Positions 1 to 5,654 of a stretch of 6,213 nt of DNA are shown here, in pieces. The stretch is from Planctomycetaceae bacterium (GTDB taxonomy: Bacteria > Planctomycetota > Planctomycetia > Pirellulales > UBA1268), in the NCBI GenBank assembly GCA_009691925.1, contig SIAG01000252.1:1-6213 (forward strand), given 5' to 3'. Below the pieces are notes generated by a model that was given only the letters and a program-made list of their open reading frames with translations, ran no database searches and was not told where the DNA came from. Positions within the stretch are counted from its first letter, which is position 1. Each line of letters starts with the position of its first letter. Position numbers and translations under genes: made by a program.

Positions 1-418
1 TGAACACGCGCGGCGACGACACCCCCAGCCCCGTCATCATCCGGGCATCGTGGAGCCCCGCCGGCACGTCGGAGGCGATGCTGACGAGGAATCGATCCTT
101 CTCTGCCTTCCCCTCGGCCGAGAGAACCGGCGTGGCGGTCAGGCCGGGATGGGAAAAGAGGAGCCGCGGGGGAACCGTCTCGCCGCCCGCGTCCCAGCCG
201 TCGAGGGCCTCCCCGGTCACCGTCACCTCGACCGTCGTCGCCCCCCCTTCCCCCGGCTTCTGAGCGCCGGACGGCACAAGTGTGAGGAGGCGCGGCAGCG
301 GCAGGCAGACCGACTGGGCGCGGAGATCGGCCCCGGAGACCGCCGCCATCGACAGGGCGAACAACCACCCGCCGCACCGGCGGGAGGCGAGGCGAAAAAC
401 AGGATTTGAGTGAGACAT
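1..418 (-). CDS. Exported PPC-like (pre-peptidase C-terminal domain type) planctomycetal protein, N-terminal part, truncated by window edge
   Basis: The reading frame opens at ATG 418-416 and runs off the window after 139 codons, so only the N-terminus is present. A GAGGAG ribosome binding site (minus strand, 431-426) lies 7 nt before the ATG and supports this start. Residues 1-34 look like a signal peptide: two arginines at 13-14, a hydrophobic stretch at about 18-30, then a likely cleavage after LRA (residue 34). The mature part begins with a PRLLTLVPSGAQ motif, a short beta-rich segment, and the phrases LFSHPGLTA and GLHDARMMTGLGVSSPRVF. From memory, this pattern is typical of large planctomycetal secreted proteins with pre-peptidase C-terminal (PPC) domains. 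That the rest of the protein carries PPC domains is inference, because those domains would lie outside the window. The gene starts 40 bp after the stop of the DUF1549/DUF1553 gene on the same strand, so the two are probably co-transcribed. Function is unknown; an envelope or extracellular location is likely. Confidence 0.8.
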   Translation of the reverse strand, partial: MSHSNPVFRLASRRCGGWLFALSMAAVSGADLRAQSVCLPLPRLLTLVPSGAQKPGEGGATTVEVTVTGEALDGWDAGGETVPPRLLFSHPGLTATPVLSAEGKAEKDRFLVSIASDVPAGLHDARMMTGLGVSSPRVF

Positions 419-458
419 CGAGAGGCTCCTCGATCGGGCAGATAATTTCTGCGGACGG

Positions 459-2777
459 CTAATGGTTGAAGAGAAACTCTTTGGCATTCAGAAGCGCCCA
501 GAGAAGATCCTCGAGGTTTTCGCGCCGGGCCTGGGGCTCGGGGAGCGGTTGGCCGTCGGGGGAGGGGCGCGGCTCGGCAATCACCCCCACGGCCTGGGCC
601 ATCTCGGCGTCGGTGGGAAGGCGCGCGAAGGCGGCGAGGAATACCTCGCGGATCCGCTCGGGATCGGTGGAATTGTCCTTGGAGAGCCGGTCGGCCCGGC
701 CGCCGTCGGCGGAGAGCTTCCCCTTGATGTCGGCTGCCGAGAGGAGGTGGAGGCTCTGGGAGAGGCTCGACGACTGCACCCGCTCGCACTCGCAGACGCT
801 CTGCCCGTCGGGGCGGCCGAACACCTGGAGAAAGGGGGAGGAGCGGTTGTAGCTCGTGTCGGGGAGCGCGATCGCCCGCGTCCCCGCGGGGAGATTCGCG
901 AAGGTCGTGCTCGATCCGGTGACGACGTCGATCGAATCGAGGAGCACCTCGGCGGGGAGCCGGCGGGGGAGGAAATGGGAGAAGTGCTGAAGATCGTCGG
1001 CATTCCCCTCCAGCGGCACGGCGCTGGTCTGGTAGGTCCGCGAGAGAACGATCGTGCGGACGAGACTTTTCAGATCGTACTTCGACTGCCGGAAGCTCTC
1101 GGCCAGGCCGTCGAGGAGGGCTGGGTTCGTGGGGGGATTGGTGTCGCGCAGATCATCCTCCGGCTCGACCAACCCGCGGCCGAGGAAGTGCTTCCAGTAG
1201 CGGTTGACCAGCGCCCGGGCGAAGAACGGGTTGTCGGGGCGGACGAGCCAGTCAGCCAGCCGGAGCCGGGGATCCTCGTCGGCGGGGATCGGTCCCTCCG
1301 GGGTGCCGAGCGCTGACGGTGAGATCTTGGCGCTCGTCTTCGGGTTCACCGCCGCGGCCACGCCGCGCTTGTGGAAGATGAGATCCTCGCCCCGGGTCGA
1401 CGTCGAGCGCCTTCCGACCTGGCTGAAGTAGGCGGCGAGGCCGTGGTAGTCGTTCTGGCTCCAACGCTCGAAGGGATGGTGGTGGCACTGGGCGCACCCG
1501 ATCCGTACCCCGAGAAAGAGCTGCGCCACGTCCTCGATCTGATCCTTCGGTTCCTTGACGCGCTTGTACCAAGCGACGGGCGGATTCTCGACGATCGTGC
1601 CAGTGGCGGCGAGGAGCTCGCGGACAAAGCGATCGTACGGCTTGTTGGCCAGGAGACTGTCGCGGACCCAGGAGTGGAAGGCGAAGTTCGACACGGTGTC
1701 GCTGGCGTCGTCGCGCCGGTTCTTGAGCAGCGCCGTCCACTTGTTGGCAAACCAGTCGGCATACCCGGGGCTCGCCAGGAGACGGTCGACGAGCCGCTCG
1801 CGCTTGTCGGGAGCGGAGTCGGCGAGGAACGCCTCCGCTTCCGCTTTGGCGGGGATCGAGCCGGTGACGTCCAGCGACACCCGGCGGAGGAACGTAGCGT
1901 CGTCGCATTCCGGCGACAGCGGCACGCCGACGGCCCGGCAGCGCTCGAAGACATGCTCGTCGATGAAGTTCCGCGGCGTCGGAAGCTCGGCCAGCGACGG
2001 GCCATGGGGGACGGTGCAGGTTGCTACGGCGACTTGCCCCTGGAAGCGGACCATGACCGCGGCCGTGCCGGGGATCGATCCAACGGTGACCAGCCCCGCG
2101 CCGTCGACCTCGGCCCTGGCCCGGTCGTTTGACTCATAGAGCGCCAGCGCCGTCACGTCGCGCGTGCTGCCGTCGACATGGCGGGCGATCGCCCGCAGCG
2201 CTTGGCTCCCCCCCGGAGCGAGCGTCATCCCGGCCGGTTCGACGATCAGCTTGTCGAGCGCCGGCAGATCCTCCGGCCCGAGCCCGGCCCCCTCGCCGAT
2301 CCACCGCAAGAGCACTCGATGGGCGTCGGAGTCGGGGGCGATCCGCTGCCCCCCGCCGTGGGGCACGCTCGCGGTCGCCTTGAGAAGGAGCAGGCTCTGC
2401 TCGGGGGCCGCAGTCGACACCCGCCGCCCGCGCGCCTCCTTGAGGAGGTGGTCGTAGTCTTCGTCGGGCTGGAAGCCGAGGAGCGACAGTTGAAAGCCGT
2501 TTTGCCCCCCGCCCGCCTTGGCATGGCAGGCTCCCATGTTGCAGCCGGCCTTGGTGAGGATCGGCACGACGTCGGCAGCGAAGCTCACCGCCCGCTCGGG
2601 CGGCACGATCGAGGCGGCGCGGGCCGGCGCAGCGACAGCAGCGAGCGAAACGATGGCCAGGATGGCGGCGAGGAGCCAGCTTCCGGCCCGGGCGGCCGAC
2701 GGGGGGATGCCGGCCGCCGGCGACCTATGGGGAAGGGATGGGGCCACGTGTCGCGCGTCCCTTCGGTACGGTGCCAT
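459..2777 (-). CDS. Secreted DUF1549/DUF1553 protein with cysteine-rich N-terminus and Ig-like (Big_2-type) segment
   Basis: The protein has 772 residues from ATG 2777. Residues 34-50 are strongly hydrophobic and are followed by an ARA/AS cleavage site near 54, so it is exported. In order: a cysteine segment C79-NMGA-C84-H85 followed by GGGQNGFQLSLLGF, which resembles planctomycetal cytochrome-like N-termini although its spacing is CxxxxCH rather than CxxCH; a beta-rich Big_2-like segment at about 175-255; DUF1549 at about 268-475 with a true CxxCH, CAQCHHHPFERW, at 428-437; and DUF1553 at about 505-765 with CECER at 662-666. These motifs identify the family firmly. The biochemical role is not established; the CxxCH motifs suggest haem binding, and a link to polysaccharide breakdown is often proposed. 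Start choice: the frame stays open up to 2966 through the 17-bp repeats, but the ATG at 2777 puts the signal peptide closest to the N-terminus. That ATG lacks a clear ribosome binding site, while an in-frame TTG at 2843 has AGGTAGG 6 nt upstream and would add 22 residues. Confidence 0.95.
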   Translation of the reverse strand: MAPYRRDARHVAPSLPHRSPAAGIPPSAARAGSWLLAAILAIVSLAAVAAPARAASIVPPERAVSFAADVVPILTKAGCNMGACHAKAGGGQNGFQLSLLGFQPDEDYDHLLKEARGRRVSTAAPEQSLLLLKATASVPHGGGQRIAPDSDAHRVLLRWIGEGAGLGPEDLPALDKLIVEPAGMTLAPGGSQALRAIARHVDGSTRDVTALALYESNDRARAEVDGAGLVTVGSIPGTAAVMVRFQGQVAVATCTVPHGPSLAELPTPRNFIDEHVFERCRAVGVPLSPECDDATFLRRVSLDVTGSIPAKAEAEAFLADSAPDKRERLVDRLLASPGYADWFANKWTALLKNRRDDASDTVSNFAFHSWVRDSLLANKPYDRFVRELLAATGTIVENPPVAWYKRVKEPKDQIEDVAQLFLGVRIGCAQCHHHPFERWSQNDYHGLAAYFSQVGRRSTSTRGEDLIFHKRGVAAAVNPKTSAKISPSALGTPEGPIPADEDPRLRLADWLVRPDNPFFARALVNRYWKHFLGRGLVEPEDDLRDTNPPTNPALLDGLAESFRQSKYDLKSLVRTIVLSRTYQTSAVPLEGNADDLQHFSHFLPRRLPAEVLLDSIDVVTGSSTTFANLPAGTRAIALPDTSYNRSSPFLQVFGRPDGQSVCECERVQSSSLSQSLHLLSAADIKGKLSADGGRADRLSKDNSTDPERIREVFLAAFARLPTDAEMAQAVGVIAEPRPSPDGQPLPEPQARRENLEDLLWALLNAKEFLFNH

Positions 2778-2875
2778 GGGGTGTTCCAGGGGGACGGGCC
2801 TGCGTGCCGGACATGAAAAGCCCGGAGCGGTCGTAATCCCCAATGAAATCCTACCTTTTTCTAGGAGGAGGGTCC

Positions 2876-2960
2876 ACCTGGAGCGCACCCCCACCTGGAG
2901 CGCACCCCCACCTGGAGCGCACCCCCACCTGGAGCGCACCCCCACCTGGAGCGCACCCCC
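2876..2960. repeat. Five perfect tandem copies of a 17-bp unit
   Basis: The unit ACCTGGAGCGCACCCCC begins at 2876, 2893, 2910, 2927 and 2944, with no substitutions. The partial flank TCC precedes the first copy, and the sequence changes to ATCCATCG after 2960. There are no spacers, so this is a minisatellite and not a CRISPR array. Because 17 is not a multiple of three, the array stays open in several frames and artificially lengthens predicted proteins on both strands. Perfect identity of all copies implies recent expansion or active homogenisation. It lies between two divergent genes, about 100 bp upstream of the DUF1549 start. Confidence 0.97.
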
Positions 2961-2984
2961 ATCCATCGACCATCGGGATCAGGA

Positions 2985-3014
2985 TTGTGGATCGCGACAT
3001 CCGGAAGGTACGAT
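2985..3014 (+). promoter_or_regulatory. Possible sigma70-type promoter for the zinc-ribbon-like gene
   Basis: TTGTGG (2985-2990) and TACGAT (3009-3014) are separated by 18 bp. They match the -35 and -10 consensus hexamers at 3 and 4 positions respectively. Transcription from here would give a leader of roughly 150 nt before the GTG start at 3168, covering all the inverted repeats described there. The match is weak and planctomycete promoters are poorly defined, so this is only a candidate. Confidence 0.25.
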
Positions 3015-3129
3015 GCTTTCTAAGCGAGGCATCTGTCCTCGACACCAACCAGCTTGGCACCAGGAAACTAGCACCTGCGAATAGACGGCACGGAAGCGCC
3101 TCGGACTTTGAAAGTCTGGGCATGAAGCC

Positions 3130-3170
3130 CACGGTTGAATGTTCTTTCCCACCAAAAGGGGTGAACCGTG
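3130..3170 (+). promoter_or_regulatory. Inverted repeat that would pair with the GTG start codon
   Basis: CACGGTT (3130-3136) is the perfect reverse complement of AACCGTG (3164-3170), and the last three bases of the second arm are the start codon itself. Inside the 27-nt loop, CACC (3150-3153) can pair with GGTG (3160-3163), which overlaps the purine-rich AAAAGGGG ribosome binding site. Folded, the RNA would hide both the start codon and part of the binding site. The first arm overlaps by two bases the hairpin TGGGC-ATGAA-GCCCA (3117-3131). The arms are seen directly; any regulatory role is inference. Confidence 0.4.
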
Positions 3171-3794
3171 CCGCTCTCCGTGACCTGCACCTGTGGACTT
3201 GTCTATTCCGTTTCTTCAACGCGCGCCGGCAGCTTGATGGCCTGCCGCTGCGGTCGCGTGGTCGCCGTGCCAGAAACGAATCGGCCGACGCCGCCACCGG
3301 TTGCCGCGATCGGTCCGGAGCAGCCGCGCGAGGCGAGCACCGCCGACGATACGATCCACGCCATCAAGCGGATGATTCGGACGCGCGAGCTGCCCGTCCC
3401 CGGGACGTGCCCCCATTCGGGCAAGCCTGGCAACGACGTCGTCGTCTTCCGGATTCACTTCGACCCCGTCGCCGAGGAGGCTCTGGCGGCTACCGAGCAG
3501 GCCTCGGCGGCGTCGGGCGGGTGGAGTCTGTTCGGCCTGTTTTTCGGCAAGCGGGGGGCGGCCATGGTCAAGCAGCCCTCGGAGATCCTCGGCCGCGATG
3601 TGTGGGTCGACCTGCCGGTGCGGGTGGCACACGAAGCCCACGCCGAGATTCTCCTCTCGCGCAGCCAGCAGCACCTCCGCGACATGCTCCGCACCGTGCC
3701 GATCTACACGCAGCTCCTCGCGGAGCATCGCACGGCCCGGATCGAGGCCTTGCCGCGGCACAGTGACGGCCAGCCGAATCACGCCCGCCACTGA
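3168..3794 (+). CDS. Hypothetical protein with N-terminal CxC...CxC zinc-ribbon-like motif
   Basis: The protein has 208 residues. The start is GTG 3168: an in-frame TGA at 3162-3164 rules out anything earlier, and AAAAGGGG just upstream serves as ribosome binding site. Residues 6-35 read TCTCG, then about 16 residues including AGSLMA, then CRCGRVVAVP, placing cysteines at 7, 9, 26 and 28. This spacing resembles the short zinc ribbons that open many planctomycetal proteins, including kinases and hypothetical proteins, so metal binding is likely but unproven. A proline-rich linker (about 39-53) follows, then an alpha/beta region of about 60-195 that I do not recognise. That region holds CPHSG (81-85), a short hydrophobic patch WSLFGLFFG (119-127) and a charged helix-forming stretch (about 153-195). 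There is no signal peptide, so it is probably cytoplasmic. The gene stands alone, with structured sequence before it and a tandem repeat after it. Function unknown. Confidence 0.8.
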   Translation: MPLSVTCTCGLVYSVSSTRAGSLMACRCGRVVAVPETNRPTPPPVAAIGPEQPREASTADDTIHAIKRMIRTRELPVPGTCPHSGKPGNDVVVFRIHFDPVAEEALAATEQASAASGGWSLFGLFFGKRGAAMVKQPSEILGRDVWVDLPVRVAHEAHAEILLSRSQQHLRDMLRTVPIYTQLLAEHRTARIEALPRHSDGQPNHARH

Positions 3795-4101
3795 TGCGCC
3801 GCGGCGACTGCGACGGCGGGGCGACTGCGACAGCGGGGCGACTGCGACGGCGGCTTTCGGGCGGGCCCCCGAGGCTGGCGGCCACCGTCTAAGCCGGTAG
3901 GCCTCCGACCCGCCGGCATTCGGTGTTTCCCCCCGCGCTTCCTCCCCGTACGATCCCCTCCCGGACTTCGACCGCGGCTGGAGATGCCTCCCAGGGGGGC
4001 CGACCGTGGGTCAAATCGCTCTTTCGACCTGGTGCCCCACCGTCGGGCCCAGCGCCCGCGCGGCGGGGGCCGCCGAATGCCTGTGAGGAGATCGCATCCC
4101 C
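3795..4101. other. Intergenic region, 307 bp, with 17-bp repeats at its start
   Basis: Apart from the 17-bp array at 3803-3853, this stretch shows GAGGC (3871-3875) and GCCTC (3901-3905) as a long-range inverted repeat. That pair could form a weak terminator-like hairpin but has no T tract. Several C-runs and G-runs follow. Frames open here on both strands have no coding character and overlap known genes. The last bases contain GAGGAG (4085-4090), the ribosome binding site of the channel gene. No clear promoter was found. Confidence 0.6.
3803..3853. repeat. Three tandem copies of a second 17-bp unit
   Basis: The unit GGCGACTGCGACGGCGG starts at 3803, 3820 and 3837. Copies one and three are identical; copy two differs by one base (A instead of G at 3832). 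The array begins 8 bp after the TGA of the zinc-ribbon-like gene. Its period equals that of the array at 2876-2960, but I see no convincing alignment between the units on either strand. Confidence 0.9.
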
Positions 4102-4776
4102 GTGTTCCCGATCTTGCGTCGACCGCCGGTGACCCACCAGGGAATTGTGATCTTCGCGCTCCAGCTCCTGATGGTCGTGCTGATTCCCGTTCTCGACGAC
4201 GGTGGGAAGATTTTGCCGATGCCCTACGCGGCCGCCTTCCTCACCGTAGCGATGCTCACGGTCCGGTTCCTCGGCTACCCGCGCACCGCGGGGGCGATCG
4301 CCGCGGTCGGCATCGCCACGATCGTCTCGGAGATCGCTTTGCCCCGCATCCCCTCGCTGTTGCGGCTTCCGCTCTGGCTTTCGATCGTCGCCGCCTGCCT
4401 CACCTCTGCGGGGCTGTGCATCAAGTCGGCCTTCGCCCTCCGCATGCCCCCGGTGCAGCGAATCTTCTGCGGGGCCGCGAGCTTTGTTTTGATCGGCTTC
4501 GTGTTCGCGAGCGTTCACGCGCTGGTCGGATTTGGCACTGGGACCGGCTACACGCTCGTCGGCGGCGTCGAGCAGGCCCGGCCGCTGCGGTGGGTCGATT
4601 TCGTCTGGTTGAGCTTCTCCACGCTCACCACCGCCGGCTTCGGCGATGTGGCGCCGGTGAATGCCACGGCCTGCGCGATCGCGACTGTCGAGTCGCTGTG
4701 CGGGATCCTCTTCCCGGCCACGCTCATCGCCCGGATCGCCTCGCTCCCTGAGCACCCCCACGGGAGTGACGGCTAG
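4102..4776 (+). CDS. Potassium-channel-like membrane protein (Ion_trans_2 type pore)
   Basis: The 224-residue protein is dominated by hydrophobic segments at about 14-30, 42-57, 63-79, 88-108 and 122-142, then a pore loop at about 164-186 and a last helix at about 190-211. The pore reads FSTLTTAGFGDVAP (residues 172-185). It corresponds to the potassium selectivity filter TVGYGD, with Ala178 in place of Val and Phe180 in place of Tyr. The following ESLCGILFPATLIARIASL is typical of the inner helix of bacterial 2TM-pore channels. The pre-pore segments lack an arginine-rich voltage-sensor helix. There is no RCK/TrkA-N domain, since the protein ends just after the last helix. The likely role is passive potassium or other monovalent cation flux across the cytoplasmic membrane as a tetramer. 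The GTG start at 4102 is the first possible one after an in-frame TGA (4084-4086), and GAGGAG lies 11 nt upstream. A GTG at codon 10 is an alternative. The 3' end overlaps the converging gene. Confidence 0.85.
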   Translation: MFPILRRPPVTHQGIVIFALQLLMVVLIPVLDDGGKILPMPYAAAFLTVAMLTVRFLGYPRTAGAIAAVGIATIVSEIALPRIPSLLRLPLWLSIVAACLTSAGLCIKSAFALRMPPVQRIFCGAASFVLIGFVFASVHALVGFGTGTGYTLVGGVEQARPLRWVDFVWLSFSTLTTAGFGDVAPVNATACAIATVESLCGILFPATLIARIASLPEHPHGSDG

Positions 4777-5150
4777 TCGTCGCTCGGCTGGAGCGGTGGC
4801 ACTTCCCAGGTATCGACCTCGACGACAGCGACGATGTGCGCCGCGTTGATCGAACTGTTGGCCCGCTCGTCGGCGGAGAGCTTGACGAGGGGGAAGTGGC
4901 CCCAGGGAAAGCCCTCCTTCTTGAACGGCACAATGATCTCGACGTCGAGCCACACCTGCCCGCCCGGGGCCGCCCGGACGTTGCGAACCTGGTCGATAAT
5001 GAGAACGTGCCCGGTGCCCAGGAGCACCCCGAAGCGGGTCCCATCCTGGGCGAGCCGTGCGGCGAACCAGGCCGGGAGGAGCTCGGCCGCCTGCCGCCGC
5101 CACTCGGTCGAGGGTGTAGCCGGTCGGCCGGAGGAGTCACCTGTCGCCAT
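4773..5150 (-). CDS. Hypothetical protein, 125 residues
   Basis: I do not recognise this protein. From ATG 5150 it has 125 residues: an N-terminal part rich in Ser, Thr and Pro, a helix-like stretch WRRQAAELLPAWFAARLAQD, then a predicted beta-rich core (GTRFGVLLGTGHVLIID, VWLDVEIIVPFKKEGFPWG, AAHIVAVVEVDTWEVPP). There are no cysteines, signal peptide or membrane helix, so a soluble cytoplasmic protein is likely. The alternation of beta strands and a clean ending support a real gene, and the opposite strand offers only shadow frames. The start is uncertain: a GTG at 5186 in the same frame would add 12 residues, and neither candidate has a strong ribosome binding site. The gene converges on the channel gene and the two stop codons overlap within CTAG. 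Confidence 0.65.
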   Translation of the reverse strand: MATGDSSGRPATPSTEWRRQAAELLPAWFAARLAQDGTRFGVLLGTGHVLIIDQVRNVRAAPGGQVWLDVEIIVPFKKEGFPWGHFPLVKLSADERANSSINAAHIVAVVEVDTWEVPPLQPSDD

Positions 5151-5420
5151 TGGAGCGGTTCCCAGAGCGTTATTGATCGGGCGCACGGGCGCTGCCGCTG
5201 CGGCGGGCCCTCATTGAACCTCTGGGCGAATCTAGCAGGAGGGCCTTGGCGAAGAACCCAAAAAAGCCTCGCTGTGTGGCGGGAGCGGCGGATCGGGCGG
5301 GCAGTCTCTCTTTCCCGGTCGGCGGGGTTAGCGTTAGGCTTGGCCCGGCGCCGCATCCGGCACGTTGTCGGGTGGCATTCGCGAGGCGTCCGCCAACGTC
5401 ATCAGGAAGGGAGTCGATCG
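5151..5420. other. Intergenic region between divergent genes, about 270 bp
   Basis: This lies between the minus-strand hypothetical gene and the plus-strand lysine-rich peptide gene, so it should carry both promoters. No hexamer pair is convincing on either strand. A six-base A run sits at about 5258-5265. AGGAGGG (5237-5243) precedes a TTG, but at only 2 nt, too close for normal initiation. Confidence 0.5.
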
Positions 5421-5507
5421 ATGGGCAAGGGCAACAACAGCCAGAAGAACGACAAGAAGAACAAGAAGCCGAAGCAGGAAAAGCCCAAGGCCGCGCCGAA
5501 GAAGTAA
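5421..5507 (+). CDS. Very small lysine-rich basic peptide, 28 residues
   Basis: ATG 5421 opens a 28-codon frame ending in TAA at 5505-5507. A strong ribosome binding site, AGGAAGGGAG (5404-5413), lies 7 nt upstream. The peptide begins MGKGNNSQKNDKKNKK and ends in a Lys/Pro/Ala tail KAAPKK. Eleven of its 28 residues are lysine and only two are acidic, so the net charge is about +9, and it has no hydrophobic segment. Lysine is encoded almost only by AAG, and the composition (A- and G-rich sense strand) contrasts with the GC-rich surroundings. The sequence should be intrinsically disordered; binding to RNA, DNA or ribosomes is a reasonable guess from charge alone. From memory, peptides opening MGKGNNSQ-like recur as unnamed hypothetical proteins in other bacteria; this was not checked. 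The same frame is open far upstream, but no other start there has such a signal. Confidence 0.72.
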   Translation: MGKGNNSQKNDKKNKKPKQEKPKAAPKK

Positions 5508-5596
5508 TCGCGGCGGCCCGCCGTCTGGCCCCTGGCCGGCGGTGGATCGGGTGGACACGCGCCACGGATGGCCTTGGCCCACCATCAGCCAACGCC

Positions 5597-5629
5597 ACGG
5601 CCGGCGTCCCGGCAAGGGGCGCCGGCCGT
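5597..5629. terminator. Long GC-rich hairpin between converging genes, possible bidirectional terminator
   Basis: ACGGCCGGCG (5597-5606) pairs perfectly with CGCCGGCCGT (5620-5629). The stem continues inward with TCCC (5607-5610) against GGGG (5616-5619), giving 14 pairs including one G-T, around the loop GGCAA. It lies 90 bp after the stop of the lysine-rich peptide gene and 25 bp after the stop of the converging fibronectin type III gene. No T tract follows on either strand, so it is not a classical intrinsic terminator. It may still stop or protect both transcripts. Confidence 0.55.
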
Positions 5630-5654
5630 CGCCGGCAGGGATGACGAGGGTTCT

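Larger units (their letters stand above)
2778..3167. other. Divergent intergenic region, 390 bp
   Basis: This region separates the divergently transcribed DUF1549/DUF1553 gene and the zinc-ribbon-like hypothetical gene. It should contain both promoters. It holds the 17-bp tandem array (2876-2960), then about 200 bp that are visibly less GC-rich and contain several short inverted repeats: CGAGG/CCTCG (3025-3041), GACTTT/AAAGTC (3104-3116), TGGGC/GCCCA (3117-3131) and CACGGTT/AACCGTG (3130-3170). No open frame here has a convincing coding pattern. I could not place a believable promoter for the minus-strand gene. Confidence 0.7.

Noticed and set aside
462..2816. Several long plus-strand frames opposite the DUF1549/DUF1553 gene
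   Set aside because: They are antisense shadows produced by high third-position GC. Their products are rich in Arg, Gly and Glu with no recognisable domain, while the minus-strand frame has clear family motifs.
2876..2960. CRISPR array
   Set aside because: The 17-bp units are directly adjacent with no unique spacers, and there are no cas genes in the window.
2778..2966. N-terminal extension of the DUF1549/DUF1553 protein through the tandem repeats
   Set aside because: The extra residues are translation of the 17-bp array, which is open in several frames because 17 is not a multiple of three. The signal peptide fits a start at 2777 much better.
3871..3905. Intrinsic terminator after the zinc-ribbon-like gene
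   Set aside because: The arms GAGGC/GCCTC are short, the loop is long and there is no T tract, so it is not reported as a terminator.
3889..5103. 404-residue minus-strand frame opposite the channel gene
   Set aside because: Its product is low-complexity Arg/Gly/Asp/Glu-rich sequence typical of a shadow. The plus strand encodes a clear channel and the other minus frame (4773-5150) is the better gene.
5229..5260. Promoter on the minus strand with TAGATT as -10 for the gene at 4773-5150
   Set aside because: No acceptable -35 hexamer is found at 16-18 bp upstream.
5246..5644. TTG-initiated plus-strand frame beginning MAKNPKKPRC with AGGAGGG upstream
   Set aside because: The ribosome binding site is only 2 nt from the TTG, the product turns into low-complexity sequence, and it runs out of frame through the better supported lysine-rich peptide gene.
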